48,545 nucleotides of DNA from positions 1 through 48,545 of the IMG/VR virus record IMGVR_UViG_3300045970_000517. One strand, 5' to 3'. A program made the translations under genes and the position numbers. How positions within the stretch are numbered: the stretch's first letter is position 1; every line of letters begins with the position of its first letter. The stretch is from a virus. The notes under the pieces are model-generated. The model had not been told where the DNA came from and searched no databases. It saw only the letters and a list, made by a program, of their open reading frames with translations. Positions 27,229 through 33,694 of this stretch are shown piece by piece.

Positions 27229-27289
27229 AGTTGGTAGTCGCGAATACTTAGACAACCTGTTTCGGTATAAGATATTCCACTACCAGTGG
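27229..27289 (-). repeat. Structured tandem element, copy 1
   Basis: 61 bases with a base helix TGGTAGT/ACTACCA (27279-27285 with 27232-27238), flanked on the minus strand by CCACTGGTAGTGG and CGCGACTACCAACT. See copy 2 at 27307-27360. Confidence 0.55.
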
Positions 27290-27306
27290 TGCCACCCACC
27301 TTAAAA

Positions 27307-27360
27307 GTTGGTAATCGCGATGTAAGGGGTTTCTAGAAAACATTACAACCACTACCAGTA
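27307..27360 (-). repeat. Structured tandem element, copy 2
   Basis: 54 bases with the same ends as copy 1 (ACTGGTAGTGG and CGCGATTACCAACT); the base helix keeps pairing through a G-U change. The interiors differ in sequence but each can form a hairpin (TGTAA/TTACA here). They lie just after the intron-bearing tRNA. Confidence 0.55.
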
Positions 27361-27398
27361 TAGGACCATCCCACACCTTTTTTGATACAAGAAGTTAA

Positions 27399-27680
27399 TG
27401 GTGGGTCAGGTGGGAGTCTAACCCACGATCAACGGTTTCCGGTTTGTGTGACTTTAGCCACTCCCTGGACTATGCCTTCACCATATCTTGCGACTTAGGT
27501 GGGTGCCGTCTAGTCTCTACACGTTCAAAGATATTTCTATCTAAGCTTCGCTCGATATTGCCTTATGCATTTCTGCACTTAGGTTTCGTCGAATTTGACA
27601 CCATTCACTCGGTAGATTTCTCTATCCGGTGCACTCTTCCTGAATGAGACCGCTGCTTTAGGACACTAAGCTACTGACCC
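27399..27680 (-). tRNA. tRNA (anticodon CAU; Ile2 or Met) with group I intron
   Basis: Exons 27680-27644 and 27438-27399 join to a 77-base tRNA: acceptor GGGTCAG/CTGACCC with A73 and encoded CCA, D-arm GCTT/AAGC, anticodon stem GCGGT/ACCGT with loop CTCATAA, T-stem GTGGG/CCCAC. The intron sits just after the anticodon, as in the Azoarcus tRNA-Ile(CAU). The D-loop (AGTGTCCTA) lacks GG and the T-loop (TTAGACT) lacks C56, an unusual elbow. Whether it reads AUA (lysidine) or AUG cannot be told. Confidence 0.92.
27439..27643 (-). ncRNA. Group I self-splicing intron (IC3, Azoarcus-like)
   Basis: 205 bases, the same length as the Azoarcus tRNA-Ile intron. Minus-strand matches to its core: ATGGTGTCAAATTCGACGAA then ACCTAAG (P3/P4), GTGTAGAGACTAGACGGCAC then CCACCTAAG (P7, P3, P8), ATGGTGAAGGCATAGTCCAG (P8, P7) and GGAGTGGCTAAAGTCACACA (P9), ending in G. 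The 5' exon ends CAT and GTG 9 bases in can form P1. Variable P2, P5 and P6 loops differ from Azoarcus and remain paired. No endonuclease frame inside. Confidence 0.95.
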
Positions 27681-27689
27681 GTATTCTTT

Positions 27690-27839
27690 CTATTTAGCTT
27701 TTGGTTCGTATCTACGAACCAGCTCTTTCTCTTTGGTATCCAAATCCTTCAGATGCTTATCCAACTTGGCGAAATCTTTCTTCTCCCAGATGGAATATGC
27801 TTCCGAGTTCTTTGCTAACCAGATACCTTTGTAGTTCAT
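27690..27839 (-). CDS. Hypothetical 49-residue basic helical protein
   Basis: The frame MNYKGIWLAKNSEAYSIWEK continues KDFAKLDKHLKDLDTKEKEL, a charged coiled helix. It overlaps the upstream stop by 4 bases and ends 9 bases before the intron-bearing tRNA. No family recognised. Confidence 0.6.
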   Translation of the reverse strand: MNYKGIWLAKNSEAYSIWEKKDFAKLDKHLKDLDTKEKELVRRYEPKAK

Positions 27840-28126
27840 GCCACCTTAGTCAGGATTGACCGTGGTGTGGAAGTCTTTGCCTCACCCGCAGCACGCCACA
27901 CAGCAGCATTGACAACCTTTGCAGCTGGCTTAACCATTTCGCGAGTAATATACCAGTTAAGCATTTTGGACTTAACTTGGTCGGCAACGCTGCCGAACTC
28001 CGGATCATAACTGAACCTGATAGGAGAGTCTGCCCACGCATTGCGCTTCATAAACAGTGCAACCGCTTTGCGATGCTGTTTATTGGCGGGATCAAATGCA
28101 ACAGTATTCATTTTGTGGAGAATCAT
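27836..28126 (-). CDS. Hypothetical protein
   Basis: 96 residues starting MILHKMNTVAFDPANKQHRK after an AAAGGA site. Pattern: a short strand, D-x-x-N-x-x-H-R-K-A-x-x-x-F helix, W-x-x-S-P-x-R-F, and a long central helix. Such proteins of about 100 residues recur in large phages; function unknown. Lies between tRNA-Arg and the tRNA(CAU). Confidence 0.72.
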   Translation of the reverse strand: MILHKMNTVAFDPANKQHRKAVALFMKRNAWADSPIRFSYDPEFGSVADQVKSKMLNWYITREMVKPAAKVVNAAVWRAAGEAKTSTPRSILTKVA

Positions 28127-28144
28127 TTCATTTCCTTTGTGTGT

Positions 28145-28219
28145 TGGTCCGGCGTAAGGGAATCGAACCCCTATAATGACTTTAGAAGAATCATGTCCTA
28201 TCCGTTGAACGAACGCCAG
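28145..28219 (-). tRNA. tRNA-Arg (anticodon UCU)
   Basis: 75 bases with encoded CCA. Acceptor CTGGCGT/ACGCCGG (one G-U), D-arm GTTC-AACGGATA-GGAC, anticodon stem TGATT/AGTCA with loop CTTCTAA (anticodon TCT), T-arm AGGGG-TTCGATT-CCCTT, A73. It reads AGA, a codon rare in many proteobacteria and favoured by AT-rich phages. It lies 4 bases after a 34-residue CDS in the same operon. Confidence 0.95.
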
Positions 28220-28223
28220 TATG

Positions 28224-28328
28224 TTAAAGTTTCGACAATACCGGAAGCACAACTGATGTTAACAGTTGCCAGTTCATGAATATCACAAACTCTTCTATCG
28301 CTGCTGAAAGCTCTTGAATAAATGTCAT
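28224..28328 (-). CDS. 34-residue hydrophobic peptide
   Basis: Frame MTFIQELSAAIEEFVIFMNW followed by QLLTSVVLPVLSKL after an AAAGGA site. Amphipathic or membrane-facing. It sits between the pilin-like gene and tRNA-Arg. Too short for homology. Confidence 0.5.
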   Translation of the reverse strand: MTFIQELSAAIEEFVIFMNWQLLTSVVLPVLSKL

Positions 28329-28344
28329 ATAGTCCTTTGTTGGT

Positions 28345-28563
28345 TTAGTTGCAAGGAACACCGTGTCCTTGTGCATCCAGTATCTGTGTTATCGCATTGC
28401 GTGCCTGAACGAACTTGTATCCGCCTACGCACACTTCTTCTGTCCACCCGAACACTGACCATTTCGATGATTTGCCGTCCAGCAAGGGTAAGAAGATTGA
28501 AACCACAATCCCGATGATGGCAATAACAATCATGAGTTCAATAAGCGTAAAACCTTTTTGCAT
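28345..28563 (-). CDS. Type IV pilin-like protein with prepilin signal
   Basis: 72 residues. The start MQKGFTLIELMIVIAIIGIV is a textbook class III prepilin signal: K-G cut site, F at +1, E at +5, then the hydrophobic helix. Host PilD/GspO would cut after Gly. The rest is short (true pilins have 130-160 residues), with two cysteines (VCVGGYKF ... VPCN) that may form a disulphide. It may enter the host pilus or pseudopilus, or simply use it for membrane placement; inferred. Confidence 0.82.
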   Translation of the reverse strand: MQKGFTLIELMIVIAIIGIVVSIFLPLLDGKSSKWSVFGWTEEVCVGGYKFVQARNAITQILDAQGHGVPCN

Positions 28564-28584
28564 TTCATTTCCTTTGTTGCTATG

Positions 28585-28613
28585 TGTTTATTATACAATC
28601 AACTAATGTATTT
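28585..28613 (-). promoter_or_regulatory. Consensus sigma70 promoter with conserved leader
   Basis: TTGACA, 17 bases, TATAAT on the minus strand. Leader differs by one base from the cassette at 17154. It heads the operon pilin-like, 34-aa, tRNA-Arg, two CDS, tRNA(CAU). Confidence 0.88.
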
Positions 28614-28614
28614 G

Positions 28615-28965
28615 TCAATGCAACACAGGTGGTGTATCTGTGTCAGCAGCAATCGTTGAATCCAATATTGTTTGTAAATGTTCCATCTGTCTGTGATTAT
28701 TCTGTTCGTTTCGAAGAATCATTCTGACTATGTTTTTAGCATGGTCTGGTGTGAGGTCTTGCACCACTATAAGTTCGCCGTGCTCTGTCATCCACACTTC
28801 GTCGGTAAACTCTTTGCCGTCGTGCGTTGTATATTGCTTCTTAGGCACCCAACCCACTCTATATATCCCATCTGAGGTGCAAGTGGCATTCACATGGTTT
28901 GCATCAGCCAGCGACTCTATTAGTGCAAGCGCCTCTTCAGGTGTCGAAACATCTTCTGTTTTCAT
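28615..28965 (-). CDS. Hypothetical protein
   Basis: 116 residues. N-terminal helix EEALALIESLADANH, then a beta part (IYRVGWVPKKQYTTHDGKEF), then a helix with MILRNEQNNHRQMEHLQTIL. ATGA overlap with upstream gene. No family recognised. Confidence 0.7.
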   Translation of the reverse strand: MKTEDVSTPEEALALIESLADANHVNATCTSDGIYRVGWVPKKQYTTHDGKEFTDEVWMTEHGELIVVQDLTPDHAKNIVRMILRNEQNNHRQMEHLQTILDSTIAADTDTPPVLH

Positions 28966-29156
28966 CTATCTTCCATGCTGTCGTTATAGTATTCGGCAGC
29001 GCAGGCACATCTCTCGCCATCGGGATGGTCTCCTGCATCGTAGCAGCCGTTAATATCTATATTGCCAAACTCGTCGTACCATTCATCAAGGATTTCACCT
29101 ATTTTGCATTTTCTGTTATTTAGGATTTCGTCTTTGGTTGATATGTATTTAGTCAT
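28962..29156 (-). CDS. Hypothetical acidic protein
   Basis: 64 residues, rich in aspartate with four cysteines (CKIGEILDEWYDEFGNIDIN, then GCYDAGDHPDGERCACAAEY). Possible metal site. A TATAAT box lies just upstream (29177-29182) with a poor -35. The 180 bases 29157-29338 hold this box and a doubtful 44-codon frame only. Confidence 0.65.
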   Translation of the reverse strand: MTKYISTKDEILNNRKCKIGEILDEWYDEFGNIDINGCYDAGDHPDGERCACAAEYYNDSMEDR

Positions 29157-29338
29157 TGTGTTTTCCTTATGCGTATATTATAGCAGGATTTTTGGTGGAA
29201 TGCACCCTGGTAGTTGTAACAAAATGTAACTGATGTTTCGCCAGACCAGACCCATACCTGTTGCACAAAAACAACAATGACGGGTCGTTGGATTTAGGCA
29301 TTCAACAAGAAACTCTTTTTTTGAAACTGAATTTCTTA

Positions 29339-29809
29339 TCATTTATCGATACATTTCTTACAGCGAGTTTTAATCCATCCACGGGTATTAGAGTCGCGCT
29401 CGCCCGGACTGCCACACTCTTCGCAGGTGACACCGCTCAATGCTTCTGCAAAATCAATCGAAATATTGTCGGCATCTGTTGCACCATACACATAGAATCG
29501 TAATGTTCCATACTTTTCTTTGACATCACTTATGACAGGTAACTCATCTATGGCAGATGTTATATCAGTTTTGAGTTTGACTATAGCGCCCGAATCTTCA
29601 TCGACATTAGGATTGTATTCTCTTTCATACCTGAGTAGTTGTTGATCCCTATCAACTTTTTCGTATATCTTAGTGCATAGTATCATTAATATATTATGCC
29701 ACCCCGAGCCAACACCAAAACTGCGTATGCTTGCTTTTTCCAGAAGCCGAGGAAACATCTTTGCCATCTCCTCAAAGAATTCTTCTGAATCAAGTGTTGT
29801 ATAATCCAT
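29339..29809 (-). CDS. Conserved phage zinc-binding protein
   Basis: 156 residues. The C-terminal half has VKEKYGTLRFYVYGATDADN then CEECGSPGERDSNTRGWIKT and RCKKC, giving two CxxC pairs. The motif V-K-E-K-[YF]-G-x-L-R-F-Y followed by a CxxCG...GWIxTxCxxC finger is common in phage and bacterial proteins of unknown role. No clear promoter; a GTGCG/CGCAC hairpin lies upstream at 29838-29850. Confidence 0.78.
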   Translation of the reverse strand: MDYTTLDSEEFFEEMAKMFPRLLEKASIRSFGVGSGWHNILMILCTKIYEKVDRDQQLLRYEREYNPNVDEDSGAIVKLKTDITSAIDELPVISDVKEKYGTLRFYVYGATDADNISIDFAEALSGVTCEECGSPGERDSNTRGWIKTRCKKCIDK

Positions 29810-29928
29810 ATGTATGTTTATGCCGGTGTGTGCGTTCTATACGCACAATTCCTAATCTTTATTTTATCGCAAAATTCCAAAATATATTTCCTATTTTAAA
29901 ATCCAAATCTGAGATTAAAATCTGAAAC

Positions 29929-30084
29929 TCACTTTTTATTTTGACATTTTACTGTGTCATTGCAGAGTGTTATCTCATCTTGTCTTCTGCGGCAGGTACA
30001 CACTCTACCTTGGGCACAGTCATTGCCGCAGCTTGTGCTGAACCAAGCCTTTATACCAATCCATGCGCGTGTTAAGAATGTCAT
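29929..30084 (-). CDS. 51-residue cysteine-rich protein
   Basis: The frame MTFLTRAWIGIKAWFSTSCG continues NDCAQGRVCTCRRRQDEITL and ends CNDTVKCQNKK: six cysteines. ATGA overlap with the upstream gene supports it. It may bind zinc or be disulphide-bonded. No family recognised. Confidence 0.6.
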   Translation of the reverse strand: MTFLTRAWIGIKAWFSTSCGNDCAQGRVCTCRRRQDEITLCNDTVKCQNKK

Positions 30085-30431
30085 TCTGGATCACCACATA
30101 TGATTGCAGAACTATCGCCAAGCACCTTCACATTGATTTTAACAATGTGTTGATCTTCTAATGCTTTCTTTTCAGCCAGTTCTTCAGCAGTCCTTAAGCG
30201 TTCAATCTTAAGTGTGCTCATACCAAATCGGAATGTAGAAGCTGCCACAGGTTCCATCTTTATGATCGTCTGCATTTCAGACTGGGCATAGTGTTCGTTC
30301 TTTGGCGGTATCTTGTGAATTTCTTCTATCACTTCATACTCATCCTCATCCAGTCTTGACATAATGGATTTGAACTTTTTTTCGTCGCTATTGTCAAATG
30401 TAAAAGTATATTGTGTTAACTCGTGATTCAT
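30081..30431 (-). CDS. Hypothetical acidic protein
   Basis: 116 residues, beta-rich start (ELTQYTFTFDNSDEKKFKSI), charged middle and a long helix ERLRTAEELAEKKALEDQHI before a last strand. No family recognised. Confidence 0.7.
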   Translation of the reverse strand: MNHELTQYTFTFDNSDEKKFKSIMSRLDEDEYEVIEEIHKIPPKNEHYAQSEMQTIIKMEPVAASTFRFGMSTLKIERLRTAEELAEKKALEDQHIVKINVKVLGDSSAIICGDPE

Positions 30432-30438
30432 GTTGTTC

Positions 30439-30651
30439 CTAATGTTTAATCCACCCTACAACAGGTATTGCCAGTCTAAGAGCCGTCGCATCTTCTTTCG
30501 TTATATCTAACCTTACAAAAATAGTATCCCCGAAGGCTATAGTTGATGCTTCAGGTATATCCATCCATAATATTTTTACTCTCCTGCAATAAGCGTAGAA
30601 TGTTGGCGCATCTGTTTTATTTATGCGTATGTAATACACTGCCTTGTTCAT
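30439..30651 (-). CDS. Hypothetical protein
   Basis: 70 residues from ATG 30651 (MNKAVYYIRINKTDAPTFYA). Short beta-strands with VKILWMDIPEASTIAFGDTI and DITKEDATALRLAIPVVGWI. A TTG upstream would extend it by six residues into a TATAAT box at 30652-30657. No family recognised. Confidence 0.65.
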   Translation of the reverse strand: MNKAVYYIRINKTDAPTFYAYCRRVKILWMDIPEASTIAFGDTIFVRLDITKEDATALRLAIPVVGWIKH

Positions 30652-30680
30652 ATTATACTTACTATGCAATAAATAATCAA
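30652..30680 (-). promoter_or_regulatory. Sigma70-like promoter
   Basis: TTGATT, 17 bases, TATAAT on the minus strand. It lies directly at the gene start, so it would give a leaderless or internal start; it may be fortuitous. Confidence 0.4.
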
Positions 30681-30688
30681 TAGAATAT

Positions 30689-31441
30689 TTACATTGTTTT
30701 GTATAGCGTAAGCATTTCCGGTATGCGGGTGTGACTATTTCGGCTACCTAATAGAACTAAGAACCGTTGACCAACAGGGGAATTCACAGCCATTACCAAA
30801 CACCCGCCGGCAGGATCGGTAAAGCCTGTCTTAGATAGGATTATATCAAGTTTGGATGTAAGTGGATTTGTGTTGTTGATTTTTATAACACGCTTACCGG
30901 CAGTAACTTCTGCAGTTGATAAACTTGATATACTTGTTATATGTTCGTTGGTAGATGCTGCCAACATTAACTTTAAAAGATCGGAAGCCGTGCTGACATT
31001 TTCCTTACTGAGCCCGGTTGGTTCCACATAATGAGTGTGAAGCATACCTATCTCTTCTGCACGAGCATTCATATAATCTACACAGTTTGGTAAGTTATCG
31101 CACAGTATCTGTGCTGCAAAGTTATCGGATTTAACCAAGGCAAGCGTAAGAAGTTCCTTGCGTTGCATAGTAGCTTGCCTCCGCGGGATTCTGCTTTGCA
31201 CAGTTCGTTTCGTTGGTATAACAAGATCTTCATTTAGGTCCTGCTCCGATGCAAGCAATGCTACCATTAACTTTGATATTGACGCAATGGGCCTAACAAG
31301 ATTTATGTCCTGCTCTTTGAGAATAGTCCCGTCACTATCTGCAACAAGATAACTTTGCGTTGTAAACGCTGCGGGAATCTTATGCTTGGCTATTGCGTTG
31401 ATTGAAACAAACAACATGCATAGTATTAGTATTTTATTCAT
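30689..31441 (-). CDS. D-alanyl-D-alanine carboxypeptidase/endopeptidase, peptidase S11
   Basis: 250 residues. Signal peptide MNKILILCMLFVSINAIA. The three penicillin-binding-protein motifs are present: SxxK as PIASISKLMVALL near residue 55, SxN as LVKSDNFAAQILCD near residue 108, and KTG as LSKTGFTDPAGGCLV near residue 208. The enzyme trims or opens peptidoglycan peptide cross-links in the periplasm; it looks most like the short PBP7/PbpG type with no C-terminal anchor. Rare in phages, it may remodel the wall during infection or aid lysis with the hydrolase at 26616. Confidence 0.92.
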   Translation of the reverse strand: MNKILILCMLFVSINAIAKHKIPAAFTTQSYLVADSDGTILKEQDINLVRPIASISKLMVALLASEQDLNEDLVIPTKRTVQSRIPRRQATMQRKELLTLALVKSDNFAAQILCDNLPNCVDYMNARAEEIGMLHTHYVEPTGLSKENVSTASDLLKLMLAASTNEHITSISSLSTAEVTAGKRVIKINNTNPLTSKLDIILSKTGFTDPAGGCLVMAVNSPVGQRFLVLLGSRNSHTRIPEMLTLYKTM

Positions 31442-31446
31442 ATACT

Positions 31447-31475
31447 ATTATACTGTATTTTGTTACACATTACAA
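31447..31475 (-). promoter_or_regulatory. Sigma70-like promoter
   Basis: TTGTAA, 17 bases, TATAAT on the minus strand. The start would fall at the ATG of the carboxypeptidase gene. Confidence 0.5.
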
Positions 31476-31862
31476 CTAACCAGTATTAAGACCTTCCTGA
31501 TTGGGTCTCCACAATGACTGATAAGACACAGGTCCGTATGTTTCGACTGAGAAAGATATAGTGATTCCGTTTGTTAAACGAAAACTTAGATAGCCTGCCC
31601 TGTTGTTATTGTTTAGATAGTTATCCGTTACCGTTACCATGCATACTGCTTCTTGCGGGTTTAGAAGTGTCAGTTGTTTCATAACAAACTTAACACTGGT
31701 GGGATTTTCAGGATACCATTGCGTATCAACTATACCATCTAATCCTGTACCTGTTACCTTCAGGTAACTTGGCACACCACTTGTTATGACAATACCTACA
31801 GTGCCTGTGCCGTTAAACGGACTTGTTGGTAATGACTCGACAGATATAATAAATGTTTCCAT
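31476..31862 (-). CDS. Beta-sandwich-like protein, possible virion protein
   Basis: 128 residues dominated by short beta strands rich in T, V, G and N (GTGTVGIVITSGVPSYLKVT; YLSFRLTNGITISFSVETYG), like phage head decoration or fibre domains. A GATAAATA motif ends 5 bases before the ATG, hinting at late expression. No family recognised. Confidence 0.65.
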   Translation of the reverse strand: METFIISVESLPTSPFNGTGTVGIVITSGVPSYLKVTGTGLDGIVDTQWYPENPTSVKFVMKQLTLLNPQEAVCMVTVTDNYLNNNNRAGYLSFRLTNGITISFSVETYGPVSYQSLWRPNQEGLNTG

Positions 31863-31866
31863 CTAT

Positions 31867-31874
31867 TATTTATC
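31867..31874 (-). promoter_or_regulatory. GATAAATA motif
   Basis: Minus strand, immediately upstream of the ATG at 31862. Confidence 0.3.
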
Positions 31875-32151
31875 GACTCGTTCTATATTTGTCTTTCAGT
31901 TCCGTCGGGACACTATATACCTGTAATCGATCAGCATAAAAAGGATCACCCAACTTTATTACAAGTGCTCGTTCGCCACTTAGACTTCCGCTAATCCGTC
32001 TATACTGGTTTCTTGCACTCGGTATTTCAAAATCCCATTCTATCTCTGTTTTTATATGTTTGAAATCGTCACCGAGAGATGAAATGAACTGCTCACATCT
32101 ATCGGCCTCTTCCTCTTCAAATAGGAACTCAGCAAGAACAGTTTCATTCAT
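31870..32151 (-). CDS. Hypothetical acidic protein
   Basis: 93 residues starting MNETVLAEFLFEEEEADRCE; the ATG at 32151 overlaps the upstream stop as ATGA, so the longer open frame is rejected. C-terminal part contains RISGSLSGERALVIKLGDPF. No family recognised. Confidence 0.68.
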   Translation of the reverse strand: MNETVLAEFLFEEEEADRCEQFISSLGDDFKHIKTEIEWDFEIPSARNQYRRISGSLSGERALVIKLGDPFYADRLQVYSVPTELKDKYRTSR

Positions 32152-32474
32152 ATTATTTGCACTTCGTTGTATGTCACTACAGTTAGCGTAGGATCGATTG
32201 TGTTGCACTTTGGAGAGTAAGTTCTTTGCTTCAATACAAAGTCTTCTATGCCAAGCCCTTTTATTAGTTGGTCGCACGGTATAGGTTTATCAGTAGAGAT
32301 CTTTAGTTGGATAATCTTATCCTTAAACTCAATCTCTACATTACTTACACCCGGATATTCTACGTCAGTGAATGAATATGATTGGTCTTCTTTCACCAAT
32401 GCCCATATAGCTGATGATACCAAGTATAGGCCAACTATAATACCTATGCCTGCCAACTTCTTAGAAAGATGCAT
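32148..32474 (-). CDS. Membrane-anchored protein
   Basis: 108 residues. N-terminal basic residues and one membrane segment (KLAGIGIIVGLYLVSSAIWA), then a beta-rich outer domain (VSNVEIEFKDKIIQLKISTD) with two cysteines. No family recognised. Confidence 0.68.
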   Translation of the reverse strand: MHLSKKLAGIGIIVGLYLVSSAIWALVKEDQSYSFTDVEYPGVSNVEIEFKDKIIQLKISTDKPIPCDQLIKGLGIEDFVLKQRTYSPKCNTIDPTLTVVTYNEVQII

Positions 32475-32517
32475 TTTAATAAACCTTAATATAACAGCTA
32501 TATTTATGACTTATTGC

Positions 32518-32547
32518 ATTATACGACTATATAATACAATAAGTCAA
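32518..32547 (-). promoter_or_regulatory. Sigma70-type promoter, 18-base spacer
   Basis: TTGACT, 18 bases, TATAAT on the minus strand, upstream of 32474-31870. Confidence 0.65.
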
Positions 32548-32568
32548 ACTAATATATAAGGAGGCCGG

Positions 32569-32895
32569 CTAACATAGTCTCCCGAGGTAGCGTTCTACCT
32601 GCATATCTACATCTTTTTCAAGTTTATCCATATCTACGAACACCCTTATATCTCTGAGTTTCTTAAATAAATCACCCATATCTTCCAACGAATCGCCGTC
32701 GGTTATAGGTATGGGTTTGGTAAGCTCTGTGCCGTTTAGATCGACAACTTTTCCGTTATTATACTGAACCATTACTCGCTCAATATACTTAGGTGGTATT
32801 TCATTAACATCTATCTCTTTGACTATTCGTGCAAATGCAGATGGATTAGAACACTTATCTACTGATATATATGTAATGCTTGGCTTATTAATCAT
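32569..32895 (-). CDS. Hypothetical protein
   Basis: 108 residues. Strand-like start (KPSITYISVDKCSNPSAFAR), then helices with LEDMGDLFKKLRDIRVFVDM. No family recognised. Confidence 0.68.
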   Translation of the reverse strand: MINKPSITYISVDKCSNPSAFARIVKEIDVNEIPPKYIERVMVQYNNGKVVDLNGTELTKPIPITDGDSLEDMGDLFKKLRDIRVFVDMDKLEKDVDMQVERYLGRLC

Positions 32896-32923
32896 CTGCG
32901 GTCTCCCATTACATATATTTATA

Positions 32924-32948
32924 TGAAACAGCCATTATAGCTGTTTCA
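32924..32948 (-). terminator. Hairpin after the 32954 gene
   Basis: 9-bp stem TGAAACAGC/GCTGTTTCA with a 7-base loop, 6 bases after the stop of the gene at 32954. The T-run is weak on the minus strand, so it may be a processing or partial terminator. Confidence 0.45.
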
Positions 32949-32953
32949 GTATA

Positions 32954-33685
32954 TTAAGAGATACGCGCAGCATCCCTAACCACTTTAGCCTTTACTTTAG
33001 CATCTATCGCGGCTACCTTTTTTTCTACCTTAGCTGCTGCTGCATTTTTCTGATCACGTATGCGGCGCTTCTCTTTGCGCTCTTCCAACTTCTCAGCCAT
33101 AATCTCTTCTGGTAAGCGTGGGCGGCCTTTGCCCGGGCGAGTCTCTGGAGCGAGCGTGTATGCCTGTTCCCGTTTAGTTGCTGCATCCTGCTCTAACACT
33201 TCGGCTTGAGCAATCAGTCCCTTTGCTACAGCTACATTATCCACCTTAGGTGTGTTTGCTGATGCAACGATTTCTGCTACGGTTTGCGTAGGTGTGGCAT
33301 TTTGTTTTGCAACATACTCATCCACCTTCTTATCGATTGTAGCATTAATAAGCTCAAGTGGAACAACCTGCCCTGGTAACGGAATCATATTAACATTAGT
33401 AATAGGTTCCTTGCGTAGATAACCACGTTGATGTAGCGAAGTTAAACAGTTTGTTCCATCGGGAAATGTTCTGCGATTAAGCACTTCAAATAGATCGTTT
33501 GTTTCTGTTGCTTCTCTGCTATTCAAAATCTGAATAACATAGTCGTGATAGCTGTCCGGTAGTCTTTCTGTTTCTACAATCAAACAAGATGTGTCGTCTG
33601 TAGGTAACTTTCTAAATACAACGGCTACGCGAACCCCTGTATTCTTTAACTGTCCCGCGTGTTTTTTTAAGTTCTCGATTGCCAT
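32954..33685 (-). CDS. Hypothetical protein with basic AT-hook-like tail
   Basis: 243 residues. The N-terminal 110 residues form a soluble domain (GVRVAVVFRKLPTDDTSCLI; DYVIQILNSREATETNDLFE). The C-terminal half is basic: ETRPGKGRPRLPEEIMAEKL has an AT-hook-like GRPR and is followed by an alanine/lysine-rich coiled segment. This suggests DNA binding, possibly with DNA packaging or gene control. I have seen similar N-terminal domains in large phages, unnamed. Confidence 0.72.
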   Translation of the reverse strand: MAIENLKKHAGQLKNTGVRVAVVFRKLPTDDTSCLIVETERLPDSYHDYVIQILNSREATETNDLFEVLNRRTFPDGTNCLTSLHQRGYLRKEPITNVNMIPLPGQVVPLELINATIDKKVDEYVAKQNATPTQTVAEIVASANTPKVDNVAVAKGLIAQAEVLEQDAATKREQAYTLAPETRPGKGRPRLPEEIMAEKLEERKEKRRIRDQKNAAAAKVEKKVAAIDAKVKAKVVRDAARIS

Positions 33686-33694
33686 TTTCTTTCC

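Noticed and set aside
27444-27647. Plus-strand open frame of 67 codons over the intron
   Set aside because: It lies entirely within the tRNA group I intron and exon, on the opposite strand; the RNA structure explains the sequence.
29165-29310. 44-codon minus-strand frame
   Set aside because: No ribosome site, it runs through a TATAAT box, and residue content gives no support.
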